Positions 17,203 to 27,760 of a stretch of DNA of 64,000 nucleotides are shown here, one piece after another. The notes beneath the pieces were generated by a model that ran no database searches, was not told the origin of the DNA, and worked only from the letters and a program-made list of their open reading frames with translations. This DNA comes from Hymenobacter coccineus (GTDB lineage: Bacteria; Bacteroidota; Bacteroidia; Cytophagales; Hymenobacteraceae). A program made the position numbers and the translations under genes. The stretch covers positions 1 to 64,000 of the forward strand of contig NZ_MDZA01000448.1 of NCBI RefSeq assembly GCF_001816125.1, given 5' to 3'. Each line of letters begins with the position of its first letter. Position 1 is the stretch's first letter.

Positions 17203-18403
17203 ATGCCTTTCAACCTCAACCTTTACCCCGTGCTGGGGGCCCTGGCGCTGCTCACGGCCTGCGGCTCGAAGTCCGGCGACGACGCCAAAAAAGCCGAGGC
17301 CGATGCGCCCGGCCAGGCCGCCGCGCCCGCAGCCCCCGCCAACCCCGACCAAATCAGCGTGAGCCCCGCCCAGGAGCAGGCGGCGGGCATCACTTTCGGC
17401 ACCTTTGAGCGGCAGAACATGACCACCGAAGTGCAGGCCAACGGCTCGGTGGAAGTGCCGCCCCAGAACCGCGTGTCCATCACGGCCGTGATGGGCGGCT
17501 ACGTGCAAACCGTGCTGGTGCTGCCCGGCGAGCGGGTGCGGGCCGGCGCCACGGTGGCCACCCTACGCTCGCCCGAGTACCTCACCATGCAGGAAACCTA
17601 CCTCCAGAGCAAGGCCAAGGTGCGCTTCCTGGCCGAGGACCTGGAGCGCCAGCGCATCCTCGACGTGGAGGACGTGGGGGCCAAGCGCAAGCTGCAAATG
17701 GCCCGCGCCGACTACGCTTCCGAGCAGGCCACGCTGCGCGCCACCGCTGCCCAGCTGCGGCTGCTGGGCATCTCGGTGGCCCGCCTCGACGCCACGGGCC
17801 AGATCGTGCAGAGCGTGCCGCTCACCTCGCCCATCGCCGGCTACGTGAAGGCCGTCAACATCAACCCCGGCCAGTACGTGGGGCCCCAGGACGTGCTGGT
17901 GGAGGTGCTGAACCGCGACGACTTGCACCTGGAGCTCAAGGTGTTCGAGAAGGACGTGGCCCAGGTGAAGGTGGGCCAGAAAATCCTGTTCAAGGTGCAG
18001 AATACCGGGCGCGACGAGGAACTAACGGCCCGCGTGTTCCTGGTGGGCAAGGCCTTCGACGACGACGCCCGCACCGTGCGCGTGCACGCCCACCTCGAGC
18101 CCGAGCGCACCGACCTGCTGCCCGGCCAGTTCGTGGCCGCCCGCATCCAAACCGCCGGGGCCCGGTGCGCACCTGCCCGAAGAAGCCCTAATCCAGGCCG
18201 GCGAGCTGAGCTACATCTTCCGCGCCGTGGGCCAGGATTCGGGCCGCACCGTGTTCCGCCGCGTGAAGGTGCGCGCCAGCCTGCCCCAGCACGGCGACGT
18301 GGCCGTGACCGTGCTCGACCCGCTGCCCGACACCACGAAGCTGGTGCGCAAAGGCGCCTATTTCCTCGACGCCGAGCTGCGCAAAGGCGAAGGCGGCGAT
18401 TAA
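17203..18403 (+). CDS. cusB: Efflux periplasmic adaptor (CusB/CzcB), frameshifted
   Basis: Membrane-fusion protein of the RND pump. Lipoprotein-type signal MPFNLNLYPVLGALALLTAC. The barrel-sandwich region GGYVQTVLVLPGERVRAGATVATLRSPEYL, the helical hairpin and the second lipoyl half VPLTSPIAGYVKAVNINPGQYV are all present. The frame breaks near 18158-18170 (GGGGCCCGG) after VAARIQTAGA. Downstream, another frame encodes the missing end (HLPEEALIQAGELSYIFRAV...) to the stop at 18401-18403. Removing one base or adding two restores it. About 400 residues when repaired, normal for the family. Confidence 0.86.
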
Positions 18404-18515
18404 GTAGCTTGGACTTTGCAGTCCGAGCGGGAGCGCAGCGAGCAGGCGGTATGCAACGATTGTTGCTGCGAGATGCTCGCTGCGCTCCCGCTCGGACTAC
18501 AAAGTCCAAGCTACA
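18404..18515. repeat. Palindrome, family B, long form
   Basis: Arms GTAGCTTGGACTTTGCAGTC... (from 18404) and ...GACTACAAAGTCCAAGCTAC (to 18514), continued inward by GAGCGGGAGCGCAGCGAGCA / TGCTCGCTGCGCTCCCGCTC. Sits exactly between convergent cusB and the DUF983 gene, so a bidirectional terminator role is likely. Confidence 0.85.
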
Positions 18516-18523
18516 TTTTTGGG

Positions 18524-18949
18524 CTATTCGCCCATGTGGCGGCGGTGGAAGCGAGCCCAGTTAGGGTCGTAGCCGCTATTGCCGAACAGGTACAGCATGA
18601 TGGCCCGGGAGTAGCGGAACACCAACGGCGTGGCCACCAGCGTGAGGGCGGCCACCACCGACACGTACACCCACGTATCCGGGTCGCCGGCCAGGAAGTA
18701 GAGGGCGATGCCGACGGCGAAGAAAATGCCCACCGCGAAGCCGAAGCTGATGTACATGGCCCCGAAGTAGAAACCCGGCTCGGGCTCGTAGCTCAGGCCG
18801 CACACGGGGCAGGCGGCGGGCATGTCGGTAAACTTGGTGAGGCTGGTGGCGGGGTGCAGAAATAGGGCCCCCTCGTGGCAGCGCGGGCAGCGCAGGCCCA
18901 GCAGCGCCAGGGTGGAGGAGGTGTTCGCTGGTTCGGTTTCGGGTTCCAT
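18524..18949 (-). CDS. DUF983 family zinc-ribbon membrane protein
   Basis: 141 residues from ATG 18949 (MEPETEPANTSS). The longer frame to 19123 adds improbable sequence. A two-CxxC zinc-ribbon-like start (LRCPRCHEGALF ... AACPVCGLSYEPEPGFYFGAMY) is followed by two membrane segments (FGFAVGIFFAVGIALYFLAG and WVYVSVVAALTLVATPLVF). This pattern is DUF983. Function is unknown. Divergent from the oxidoreductase at 19034 with only 84 bases between starts. Confidence 0.88.
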   Translation of the reverse strand: MEPETEPANTSSTLALLGLRCPRCHEGALFLHPATSLTKFTDMPAACPVCGLSYEPEPGFYFGAMYISFGFAVGIFFAVGIALYFLAGDPDTWVYVSVVAALTLVATPLVFRYSRAIMLYLFGNSGYDPNWARFHRRHMGE

Positions 18950-19033
18950 GGGCGGGGCGGCGGGGAAAGGCGTAAAAGTAGGGCCCCAGCAGCTGGGGCG
19001 GCCGCGTTCGGGGCGGGGGCGGTAGTTTTGGGT

Positions 19034-20068
19034 ATGATGCCTTCCTCCGCACCCATCCGCACCGGCCTGTTGGCTTACGGCATGTCGGGCAAGCTGTTTC
19101 ACGCGCCCTTCATTACCGCCCACGCCGGCTTCGAACTATCCGCCGTGGTTGAGCGCCACGACGCCCGCATGGCCGCCGACTACCCCTGCGTGCGCAGCTA
19201 CCCCAGCGTGGCCGAATTCCTGGCCGACCCCGCCCTCGAGCTGGTCATAATCAACACTCCCAGCGGCCTGCACGTCGAGCAGGCCCGCCAGGCCCTGCTG
19301 GCCGGCAAGCACGTGCTCATCGAGAAGCCCGTGGCCGCCAAGGCCGCTGAGTGGCAGGCCCTGGGGGCCCTGGCCCAAGAGCAGGGCCGCCACCTGCTGG
19401 CCTACCAAAACCGCCGCTGGGACACCGACTTCGGGGCCGTGCGCCGCGTGGTGGAGAGCGGCCAGCTCGGCCAGCTCATCGAAGCCCACTTCCGCTACGA
19501 CCGCTACAAGACGGCCCTGAGCCCCAAGCCTTTCAAGGAAACGCCCGGTCCCGCCGTGGGCCTGGCCTACGACCTGGGGCCCCACCTGGTGGACCAGGCC
19601 ATTAGCCTGTTTGGGCGGCCGCTGGGCGTGCGCAAGGTGCAGGGCCACTACCGGCCCGGGGGCCTGATCGACGACTTTTTCAGCTTCCACCTGCGCTACC
19701 CCGCCGGCCTGAACGTGTGGCTGACGGCCGGCCTGCTGGTGGCCGCCCCCGGCCCGGCCTACGTGCTGCACGGCACCCGCGGCAGCTACCAAAAGGGCCG
19801 CACCGACCCCCAGGAGGCCCAACTGCTGGCCGGCCTGCGCCCCACCGACCCCGCCTACGGCCACGAGCTGCCCGGCAGCGACGGCCACCTCACCCTGGCG
19901 GGCCCCGACGATGGCCTGAGCACCCAGCCCGACCCGGCCCCCTCCGGAAACTATTTGGGCCTGTTCGACGCTGTGGCCCAAACCATCCGCCACAACCACC
20001 CCTACCCGGTGCGCGCCGACGAAGTAGCCTGGCAACTGGAAATCCTGGAACAGCCGGCCGAGGCGTAG
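19034..20068 (+). CDS. Gfo/Idh/MocA family NAD(P)-dependent oxidoreductase
   Basis: About 344 residues from ATG 19034. The Rossmann start TGLLAYGMSGKLFHAPFI resembles the YdgJ/YhhX subgroup (GYGLAGRxFHAP). NTPSGLHVEQARQALLAGKHVLIEKPVA carries the conserved EKP lysine. YDLGPHLVDQAISLFG contains the catalytic His region. It would oxidise or reduce a sugar or inositol-like substrate in the cytosol; the substrate is not readable. Stands alone, followed by a long palindrome. Confidence 0.92.
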   Translation: MMPSSAPIRTGLLAYGMSGKLFHAPFITAHAGFELSAVVERHDARMAADYPCVRSYPSVAEFLADPALELVIINTPSGLHVEQARQALLAGKHVLIEKPVAAKAAEWQALGALAQEQGRHLLAYQNRRWDTDFGAVRRVVESGQLGQLIEAHFRYDRYKTALSPKPFKETPGPAVGLAYDLGPHLVDQAISLFGRPLGVRKVQGHYRPGGLIDDFFSFHLRYPAGLNVWLTAGLLVAAPGPAYVLHGTRGSYQKGRTDPQEAQLLAGLRPTDPAYGHELPGSDGHLTLAGPDDGLSTQPDPAPSGNYLGLFDAVAQTIRHNHPYPVRADEVAWQLEILEQPAEA

Positions 20069-20137
20069 CAGTTGGTCTGCTGGCCATCACGCAGCCGAAG
20101 TGCCTCTGTTGTTGACTAATCGGTAGTGGTCTGACCA

Positions 20138-20252
20138 CGGGGTGTCCGGCGACTTTTTCAGTCGTCGGGCCACTCTGGCGGTTGAATGGGGCCCTGCCCA
20201 GTGATAAGAGTGGCCCGACGAAGCCCTGCGGGCAATTCGCCGGACCACCCCG
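20138..20252. repeat. Long inverted repeat
   Basis: Arms CGGGGTGTCCGGCGA ... GTCGTCGGGCCACTCT and AGAGTGGCCCGACGA ... TCGCCGGACCACCCCG, interrupted by small bulges, around a ~35-base loop. Between same-strand genes 19034-20068 and 20283-21527. Confidence 0.8.
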
Positions 20253-20282
20253 TTTTAAGCCATTGTAATTTATATTTATAAG

Positions 20283-21527
20283 ATTATCAAACAGCTATTT
20301 TACCTGTTTTGCCTGCTGCTGGGGCCCCTGGGGGCCCTGGCCCAGGTGCCGGCCGATACCGTGCGCCAGCCCCGCACCGTGGCCCTCGACACCGTGGCAG
20401 TGGCCCCGCAGGCCGTGGACACGCAGGGCTGGCTGCTGCTCGACCCCGACATCCGCGGGGAGCTGGGCGGGGCGGTGGCCAACCTCTACAACTTCAAGTT
20501 CGACCGCGCCGAGCGGCAGTTTCGGTCGCTGCGCCGGCGCTACCCGCACCACCCCATGCCCTACTTTTTGCTGGGCCTGAACGTGTGGTGGAAGATGATG
20601 CCCAGCAACTTCACCGACACGAAGTACGACCGGCTGTTCCTGGCCTACATGGATACGACCATTGCCCTGGCCAAGCGCCGCTACGACGCCGACGATAAGA
20701 ACTACGAAGCCTGCTTCTTCCTGTCGGCGGCCTACGGGTTCGAGGCGCGGCTGTTTGGCGAGCGCAGCTCCTACGCCAAGGCCAGCCTCTACAGCAAGCG
20801 GGCCCTCAACTACCTGGAGCGCAGCCGCGAAGCCAACGGCCTCAGCCCCGAGTTTCTGCTCGGCCAGGGCCTGTTTAACTACTACGCCGACGTCATAACC
20901 GAGGCGCACCCCTGGCTAAAGCCCGTCCTGGTCTTTTTCCCGAAGGGCAACCGCGTGCTGGGTCTCCAGCAGGTGCGCACGGTGGCCACCGAGGGCTTCT
21001 ACACCCGCACCGAGTCCAAGATCCAACTCGTTGATATGTTGGAGAGTACGCGCGAGAAAAACCCCATGGGGGCCCTGCAAATCTGCGCCGGCCTGCTGGC
21101 TGAATTTCCCGACAATGCCTACGTGCAGCGCGAGTACGCCAAGCTGTGCTTCGTGACGGGCAACATCGGGGCGGGCGAGGCCGTGAGCCGCCAGCTGCTC
21201 GACAAAATCAACTTGGGCCTGCCCGGCTACGAGGCCACCAGCGGGCGCTACGCGGCCTACTACATGGGCTACTACAACCAGTTCATCTACCACAACCTGA
21301 CGGCCGCCAAGGACTACTACCTGCGCTGCATCGTATTCGCCGAAATCAGCAACCAAACCCAGCAGCGCTACTACTCCTACGCCAACGGCAACCTGGCCAA
21401 AATAGCCGTGCAGGAGCACGATGCCACCGCCGCCCGCCGCTATTACCAAGCCGTGCTCGACCACGCCGACAAAACCCTGCCCCTGCGCGCCGAGGCTCAG
21501 CAGTACCTCAAGCCGCGCAAAAAGTAG
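20283..21527 (+). CDS. Secreted tetratricopeptide-like protein, unusual start
   Basis: From the first ordinary start (GTG 20346) it has 393 residues, but the frame is open upstream. There it encodes a convincing signal peptide (IIKQLFYLFCLLLGPLGALAQ), which then begins at an ATT codon (20283, or ATT at 20274, 20268 or 20262; stop TAA at 20256). No ATG is in frame. The mature part has repeated helical pairs (NLYNFKFDRAERQFRSLRRRYPHHPMPYFLLG, later ALQICAGLLAEFPDNAYVQREYAKLCF), so it is probably a TPR protein acting in the periplasm. I cannot assign a partner. Convergent with the glucosidase gene. Confidence 0.75.
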   Translation: MIKQLFYLFCLLLGPLGALAQVPADTVRQPRTVALDTVAVAPQAVDTQGWLLLDPDIRGELGGAVANLYNFKFDRAERQFRSLRRRYPHHPMPYFLLGLNVWWKMMPSNFTDTKYDRLFLAYMDTTIALAKRRYDADDKNYEACFFLSAAYGFEARLFGERSSYAKASLYSKRALNYLERSREANGLSPEFLLGQGLFNYYADVITEAHPWLKPVLVFFPKGNRVLGLQQVRTVATEGFYTRTESKIQLVDMLESTREKNPMGALQICAGLLAEFPDNAYVQREYAKLCFVTGNIGAGEAVSRQLLDKINLGLPGYEATSGRYAAYYMGYYNQFIYHNLTAAKDYYLRCIVFAEISNQTQQRYYSYANGNLAKIAVQEHDATAARRYYQAVLDHADKTLPLRAEAQQYLKPRKK

Positions 21528-21571
21528 GGGCAATGGGGCTCCGGGGGAAGGCACGAGGAGTTATTCTAACG

Positions 21572-21610
21572 AAAAAAAACGGTCATGCTGCGCTGCGCTC
21601 AGCATGACCG
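21572..21610 (-). terminator. Intrinsic terminator of the glucosidase gene
   Basis: Read on the minus strand, a hairpin CGGTCATGCTGAGC / GCTCAGCATGACCG-like stem (21580-21610) is followed by eight T (A run at 21572-21579). This is a compact family A palindrome used as a rho-independent terminator 40 bases after the glucosidase stop, and it also faces the convergent TPR gene. Confidence 0.75.
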
Positions 21611-21649
21611 GATTATTGACCAGGAAACTATCCTAGGGCCCCCGTGGCC

Positions 21650-24324
21650 CTAGTGCTGCGCCTGCTGCAACAGCCGCACGATGAGGCCGGTCCAGCCGGT
21701 TTGGTGGCTGGCGCCCAGGCCTTTGCCGTTGTCGCCGTCAAAGTACTCGTGGAAGAGCAGGTTGTCTTTGAAGTGCGGGTCGGTTTGCAGCAGCTCGGAC
21801 TGGGCAAAGGCCGGGCGGCGGCGTCGGGGCCCCGCAGCAGCAGGCTGGCGAGGCGCTCGGCGAGGGCGGCGGCCACCTGGTGCAGGTTCAGCTCCTGGCC
21901 CGAGCCGGTGGGGTACTCAATGGTGAACGAGTCGCCGTAGTAGTGGTGGAAGCGCTGCAACGACTCGATGATGAGGTAGTTGACCGGAAACCAGATGGGG
22001 CCCCGCCAGTTCGAGTTGCCCCCGAACATGTCGGAGTCGGACTCGCCCGCCAGGTACGCCACCTCAAACGAGTTCTCGGTGGTGTGGTACTGGTAGGGCG
22101 CGGCCAGGTGGTGGCGCGAGAGCGAGCGAATGCCGTGGTCGCTCAGGAATTCCTGCTCGTCGAGCATGCGCGTGAGCACGTGGCGCAGGCGGGTGCGGCG
22201 CAGCAGGCTGAGGCGGTGGCGGGTAACCTGGCCGGGCAGTTGCAGCTGGCCCACGAGGGCGGCCAGGTGGGGCCGGTGGTTGAGCAGCCAGGTGGCCCGG
22301 GCCATGAACTGCGGCGCGGCCCCCAGCAGGTCATCGTCCAGTATTTCCACGGCGAAGAGCGGAATCAGGCCCACCATCGAGCGGATGCGCAGGCTCGTGC
22401 GCGAGTCGTCGGGGGCGTGCAGCACGTCGTAGTAAAAGTTGTCCTGCTCGTCCCAGAGGTTAAACTCGCCGCCGCCGCCGTGCGTCATGGCGTCGGCGAT
22501 GTAGAGGAAGTGCTCGAGGAACTTGCTGGCCATGTCCTGGTACACGGGGTTGGTTTGTGCCAGCTCCAGGGCCATGCGCATCAGGTTGAGGGCGAACATG
22601 GCCATCCAGCTGGTGCCGTCGCTCTGCTCCATTTTGCCGCCCGTGGGCAGCGGCGAGCTGCGGTCGAACACCCCAATGTTGTCCATCCCCAGAAAGCCGC
22701 CCTCGAAGATGTTGCGCTCGTCGCGGTCCTTGCGGTTCACCCACCAGGTAAAAGTCATCACCAACTTCTGAAAAACGGCCTCCAGAAAGGCGTGGTCGCC
22801 CTGGCCACCGTTGAGCTTTTTGTCCATCTGGTACACCCGCCAGGTGGCCCAGGCGTGCACTGGCGGGTTCACGTCCTCAAACTTCCACTCGTAGGCCGGC
22901 ATCTGGCCGTTGGGGTGCAGGTAGCCGTCCTTGCAGAGCAGCCGCAGCTGGCTCTTGGCAAATTCGGCGTCCACCGCCGCCAGCGGCAGGCAGTGGAAAG
23001 CCAAGTCCCAGGCCGCGTACCAAGGGTATTCCCACTTGTCGGGCATCGAGACGAGGTCGGCGTTGTGCAAATGCCGCCAGGTGGCGTTGCGGCCCCGGCG
23101 GCGGGCGGCGGGCAGCGGCGGCTCGGGGTGGGCGGGGTCGCCGTCGAGCCACTGGGCCACGTCGTAGTAGTAAAACTGCTTGCTCCAGAGCATGCCGGCG
23201 TAGGCCTGGCGCTGCACGTTGCGGGCATCGTCGCCCACTAAGCCCTCCTGCACGCAGTCGTAAAACACGTCGGCCTCCTGCCGGCGGGCGGCAAACACGT
23301 CCTCAAAATCAGCGAATGGGGCCCCCAGCTCGGCCTGGCTGAGGCGCAGGCGCACGGTGTAGCTCTGGCCCGGGGCCACGGTGGCGGTGTAGCAGGCGGC
23401 GGCCTTGGTGCCGCGCTGGGCGGGGTTCACGGCCCCGTCGTTGCCCTCCACCACGTAGCGGTTGATGCCATCTTTGTAGTACGCGCCGGTGGCGGGGTCG
23501 TAGGTAGGGCCCCCCAGCAGGTGCGCGTCGGGGTCGGTGCCCGGCTCGGGCACGGCCACGGGGCGGGTGTCGTTGTCGCAAAACAGCAGGGCGGCGGGGC
23601 CGTCGCAGTACAGCTGGTAGCGGCCCAGGGCGGGGTGCTCGGCGCGCACCGTGCCGGCGGGGCCGGCGGCCAGGGTGGGGCGGGCAGCGTCGTAGCCCCA
23701 GGCCCAGGTGTTGCGGAACCAGAGCTGCGGCAGGATGGCCAGCGGCGCGGCCACGGGGCCCCGGTTGTGGGCCGTGATGGAGACCAGCAGGTCGTCGGGC
23801 CCCGCCTTGGCGTACTCGATGAACACGTCGAAGTAGCGCCCTTCGTCGAAAATGCCGGTGTCAATCAGCTCGTATTCCGGCTCCTGGCGGCTGCGGGCGG
23901 CGTTTTCCCGGCGTAGTGCTTCGTAAGGAAACGCGGCTTGCGGGTACTTGTACAGCATCCGCATGTAGGAGTGCGTGGGCGTGCTGTCGAGGTAGTAGTA
24001 GGCCTCTTTCACATCCTCGCCGTGGTTGCCCTCGCCGTTGGTCAAGCCAAATAGGCGCTCCTTGAGCTGGTCGTCCTGCCCGTTCCAGAGGCCCACGGCG
24101 AAGCACAGGTACTGCTGGTCGTCCGAGATGCCGCCGAGGCCCTCTTCGCCCCAGCGGTAGGCGTAGGCGCGGGCGCGCTCGTGGGTGATGTGGCCCCAGG
24201 CGTTGCCGTCGGGGCTGTAGTCTTCGCGCACCGTGCCCCACTGGCGCTCAGTGAGGTAGGGGCCAAATTTCTTCCAGGGGGCCGTTTTCGCGGTGGCCGC
24301 GGCGAGGCGTCGTTGTTCTTCCAT
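21650..24324 (-). CDS. MGH1/GH63-type glycoside hydrolase, frameshifted near C-terminus
   Basis: About 890 residues from ATG 24324 ([40 protein letters not shown]), the typical start of bacterial MGH1-like (GH63-related) glucosidases. Catalytic-domain landmarks are [48 protein letters not shown] and [21 protein letters not shown]. No signal peptide, so cytosolic. The frame breaks in GGGGCCCC (21826-21833). The continuing frame changes and gives the proper end ([16 protein letters not shown]...[15 protein letters not shown]) to a stop at 21650. One missing C explains it. Divergent from the trehalase gene, suggesting joint use of alpha-glucosides such as trehalose or glucosylglycerate. Confidence 0.88.
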
Positions 24325-24626
24325 GTGGGTGGGCGCCGGGGCGGGGCAAGGGGCCTCGCCGGGTGGCGCGTTGCCGCAAAGAAACGCACCCCAGCGCACG
24401 GGGTTGCGCTGGCAGCCGGCTAAGCGCGAGTGTAGGGCGGCCACCAAAGGGCATCTAGGGGCCCGTGGTAGCGGTTTTGGCGGGCGCCGGCGCAAAAAAT
24501 AAAGGGCGCAAAAAATGCGCGAACCGCTCCCAACGGGGTCCCATCTGGGCCCTTGCGCCGCCCCGCGGCCGTTGGCCAAAAAGCACCGAACTTGCCAGCC
24601 CGTTCCCATCCCAACGCCTCTTGTCC
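24325..24626. promoter_or_regulatory. Divergent promoter region, glucosidase/trehalase
   Basis: 302-base gap between diverging starts. It contains a direct repeat GCGCAAAAAAT about 16 bases apart (about 24489 and 24505), which gives T-rich -7-like sequence on the minus strand, and several GGGCCC motifs. No exact TAnnTTTG box seen. No coding potential supported. Confidence 0.35.
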
Positions 24627-26263
24627 ATGCGCAACTACTTGTACATCCTCGGGCTCGCCCTGCTCGCGGGCGCGGCCCACGCCCAGGCCCCCGCGGCCAC
24701 TCCGGCCGCTACCGCCCAAGCAACCCCAGCCGCCGCCCGCGCGCTGCCGCTGTCGCCCCGGCAGCTATACCCCGGCCTGTTCGAGGCCGTGCAGCTCGGG
24801 CACGTGTACCGCGACGGCAAAACGTTTGTCGATGCGCTGCCCAAGGCCCCGGTGGCCACCATCGTGGCCGCCTACGCGCAGCAGCACCAGAAGCCCGGCT
24901 TCGACCTGAAAGCCTTCACCGACACCTACTTCCAGGCCCCGGTGGCGGGCACGGACATCTACCGCAGCGACGTGGCCGCGGGCCTGCGCGCCCACCTCGA
25001 CACGCTGTGGACGGTGCTACAACGCCGGCCCGACGCCGCGGCCGTGACCCCGGGCTCGTCGCTGCTGCCGCTGCCGCACCCGTACCTGGTGCCCGGCGGG
25101 CGCTTCCGGGAGGTGTACTACTGGGATTCGTACTTCACCATGCTGGGCCTGGTGGACGCCCACCGCGTGGGCCTGGTGCGCGACATGGTGGACAATTTTG
25201 CTTACCTCATCGGGCGCTACGGCTTCATCCCGAACGGCAACCGCACCTACTACCTCACCCGCTCGCAGCCGCCGTTCTTCGCCCAAATGGTGGAGCTGTT
25301 GGCCACCGCCCAGGGCGACACCGTGCGCCGCCGCTACCAGGGGGCCCTGCTGGGCGAGTACGCCTACTGGATGGCCGGCGCCGATGCCGTGCGCGCCGGC
25401 ACCGCCGCCGGCCCGGTGGTGCGCCTGCCCGGCGGGCCCTGCTGAACCGCTACTGGGACGCCAGCACCGAGCCCCGCGAAGAATCGTACGCCGAAGACGT
25501 GGCCGCCGCCAAGCTGAGCCGCCAGGCCCCGGCCGCGTTCTACCGCAACATCCGGGCAGCGGCCGCCTCGGGCTGGGATTTCAGCAGCCGCTGGTTTGGG
25601 CCCGATAATACGCTGGGTTCCATCCAAACCACCGATTTGGTGGCCGTTGATTTGAACTGCCTGCTCTACGGACTGGAGCAAACCATTGTCCGTGGCTACC
25701 GCCAGCAGGGCAACGCCGCGCAGGCCGCCGCCTTCGAGCAGAAGGCCACCCGCCGCGCCCAGGCCCTGCTGCAATACTGCTGGGACCCCGCCACCGGCTG
25801 GTTCCTCGACTACAACTGGCGCACCGGGCGGCGCTCGGCCCGCCCCACGCTGGCGGGCGTGTTCCCGCTGGCCCTGGGCTTGGCCCGCCCCGCCCAGGCC
25901 AAGCTGGTAGCAGCCGGTCTGGAGCGCGACTTCCTCAAGCCCGGCGGCCTCGTGACCACGCCCCTGCGCACCGGCCAGCAGTGGGACGCGCCCAACGCCT
26001 GGGCCCCCTTGCAGTGGATGGCCATCAGCGGGTTGCGCCAGTACAACCAGCCCGCCCTGGCCCGCACCGTGGCCCTGCGCTGGAGCGCCCTGAACGCGCG
26101 CGTGTTCACCCAAACCGGTAAGCTGCTGGAGAAATACAACGTGCTGGACGTGAACACCGCGGCCGGCGGCGGCGAGTACCCGCTGCAAGACGGCTTCGGC
26201 TGGACCAACGGCACGCTGCTCTGGCTTCTGAACCGCTACCCCGAAGCCGGTAAGCCGCTGTAG
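24627..26263 (+). CDS. treA: Periplasmic trehalase (GH37), frameshifted
   Basis: Signal peptide MRNYLYILGLALLAGAAHAQ. Trehalase signature 1 is PGGRFREVYYWDSY at residues 156-169; signature 2 QWDAPNAWAP is near the C-terminus. It hydrolyses trehalose to two glucose units in the periplasm. The first frame ends early (VRLPGGPC, stop at 25443-25445). The next frame continues with ALLNRYWDASTEPREESYAEDV to 26263. The break is in GGGCCC at 25434-25439; one extra G (GGGGCCC) restores LPGGALLNRYWD. About 545 residues when repaired, normal for TreA. Confidence 0.9.
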
Positions 26264-26277
26264 GTTTTAGTTGTTAC

Positions 26278-26354
26278 CGGGTTGATGTAAGTGGCGAAGC
26301 CCGTACCACCAAGCTGATCTTGGTGGTACGGGCTTCGCCACTTACATCAACCCG
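26278..26354. terminator. Perfect 36-bp palindrome between convergent genes
   Basis: Arms 26278-26313 and 26319-26354 are exact reverse complements with the 5-base loop CTGAT. The inner part is GTACCACCAAG/CTTGGTGGTAC. Lies between convergent treA and exuT, so it probably terminates both. The GTACCACCAAGCT core recurs in 29691-29795. Confidence 0.85.
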
Positions 26355-26380
26355 ACAATGAATAACTGATAACGAATAGG

Positions 26381-27760
26381 TTAGGCGGCAGTGGGAAGGA
26401 TGTCGTCGTCGTCGAGCACGATGGGCTCCATGCGCGGCACCAGCGTAAACATCAGCACCCAGGCCACCAGGTAGGCCCCGCCGCAAATCAGAAACATGAT
26501 GAAGTAGGCCTTGTCGAGCTGGCCGATGGCCTCGTAGTGCACAAACATGCGCTTCTGCACCAGGGCCGTGAGGGCAATGCCGCCCAGGCCCCCGGCCATG
26601 CCGCCAATGCCCGTGACGGAGGCCACCGCCCGCTTCGGAAACATGTCCGACACGGTGGTGAAGATGTTGGCGCTCCAGGCCTGGTGAGCCGCCGCGGCAA
26701 TGCCAATCACGCCTACGGCCAGCCACATATTGGTTTCGCCCAAATACTGCGCAAATACAATCGGGAACACGCAGAAGGCAATGAGGAGCATGGCCGACTT
26801 GCGGGCCTGAAACGCGGGCAGGCCGCGCTTGATAAAGCCCAGCGGCAGGTAGCCGCCGCCCACGCTGCCCAGGCTCGAAAGCAAGTACACGGCCGCCACC
26901 GGCAGGGCAATGCCCGTGCCCGTGAGGTGGTACTGCTTGCCCAAAAAGTCGGGCAACCAGAACAGGTAGAACCACCAGATGGGGTCGGTGATGAACTTGC
27001 CAATCACGAACGCCCAGGTTTGGCGGAAGCCCAGCAGGCGGCCCCACGAGGCCTTGGGTTTCTCCTCCACCACACCCTCGGCGGGCAGGCCGGTGGGAAT
27101 GTCGGCGTTGATGTAATCGAACTCGGCTTTGCTGAGCTTGGAGTGAGTGGCCGGCGTCTCGTAGTGCTTGTTCCACAGCAGCAGCCACACGAAGCCCAGG
27201 GCCCCGGTGATGACGAACGCCCACTGCCAGCCGATGGTGACGGCGATGAGCGGCACGGTGAGCGGGGCAATGATGGCCCCCACGTTCGAGCCCGAGTTGA
27301 AGATGCCCGTGGCCAGGGCCCGCTCGCGCTGCGGAAACCACTCGGCCGTGGTTTTGATGGCCGCCGGGAAGTTGCCGGCCTCCGTAATGCCCAGAAACGC
27401 CCGCGCCACCCCGAAGCCCAACGTGCTGCTAACCAGCGCGTGGCCCATGGCCGCCAGGCTCCACAGAGCCGTCGAGAGGGCATAGCCTTTCTTGGTGCCC
27501 AGCTTGTCGATGATGCGGCCCGCGCCCACCATGCCCACTGCGTAGGCCAGCTTAAAGGCAATTTCGATGTTGGCGTAGTCGCCCGCATTCCAGCTGAACG
27601 CCTTCTCCAGGTAAGGCTTCAGCAGCGAGATAACCGCCCGGTCGAGGTAGTTGATCGTGGTGGCAAAAAACACCAACGAACAAATGGTCCAGCGGTAGCG
27701 GCCAATGCCGGGGGCGGCGGCCACGGGTGGGGGCGGTGAGCTGCGAAGGGCGGGATTCAT
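26381..27760 (-). CDS. exuT: Hexuronate permease ExuT (MFS)
   Basis: 459 residues, 12 membrane segments, anion:cation symporter branch of the major facilitator superfamily. YRWTICSLVFFATTINYLDRAVIS at the N-terminus and GITEAGNFPAAIKTTAEWFPQRERALATGIFNSGSNVG are hallmarks of ExuT/hexuronate transporters. It would import galacturonate or glucuronate. Last gene of the galacturonate set, 104 bases after eda. Ends in an acidic tail (LDDDDILPTAA). Confidence 0.94.
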   Translation of the reverse strand: MNPALRSSPPPPVAAAPGIGRYRWTICSLVFFATTINYLDRAVISLLKPYLEKAFSWNAGDYANIEIAFKLAYAVGMVGAGRIIDKLGTKKGYALSTALWSLAAMGHALVSSTLGFGVARAFLGITEAGNFPAAIKTTAEWFPQRERALATGIFNSGSNVGAIIAPLTVPLIAVTIGWQWAFVITGALGFVWLLLWNKHYETPATHSKLSKAEFDYINADIPTGLPAEGVVEEKPKASWGRLLGFRQTWAFVIGKFITDPIWWFYLFWLPDFLGKQYHLTGTGIALPVAAVYLLSSLGSVGGGYLPLGFIKRGLPAFQARKSAMLLIAFCVFPIVFAQYLGETNMWLAVGVIGIAAAAHQAWSANIFTTVSDMFPKRAVASVTGIGGMAGGLGGIALTALVQKRMFVHYEAIGQLDKAYFIMFLICGGAYLVAWVLMFTLVPRMEPIVLDDDDILPTAA

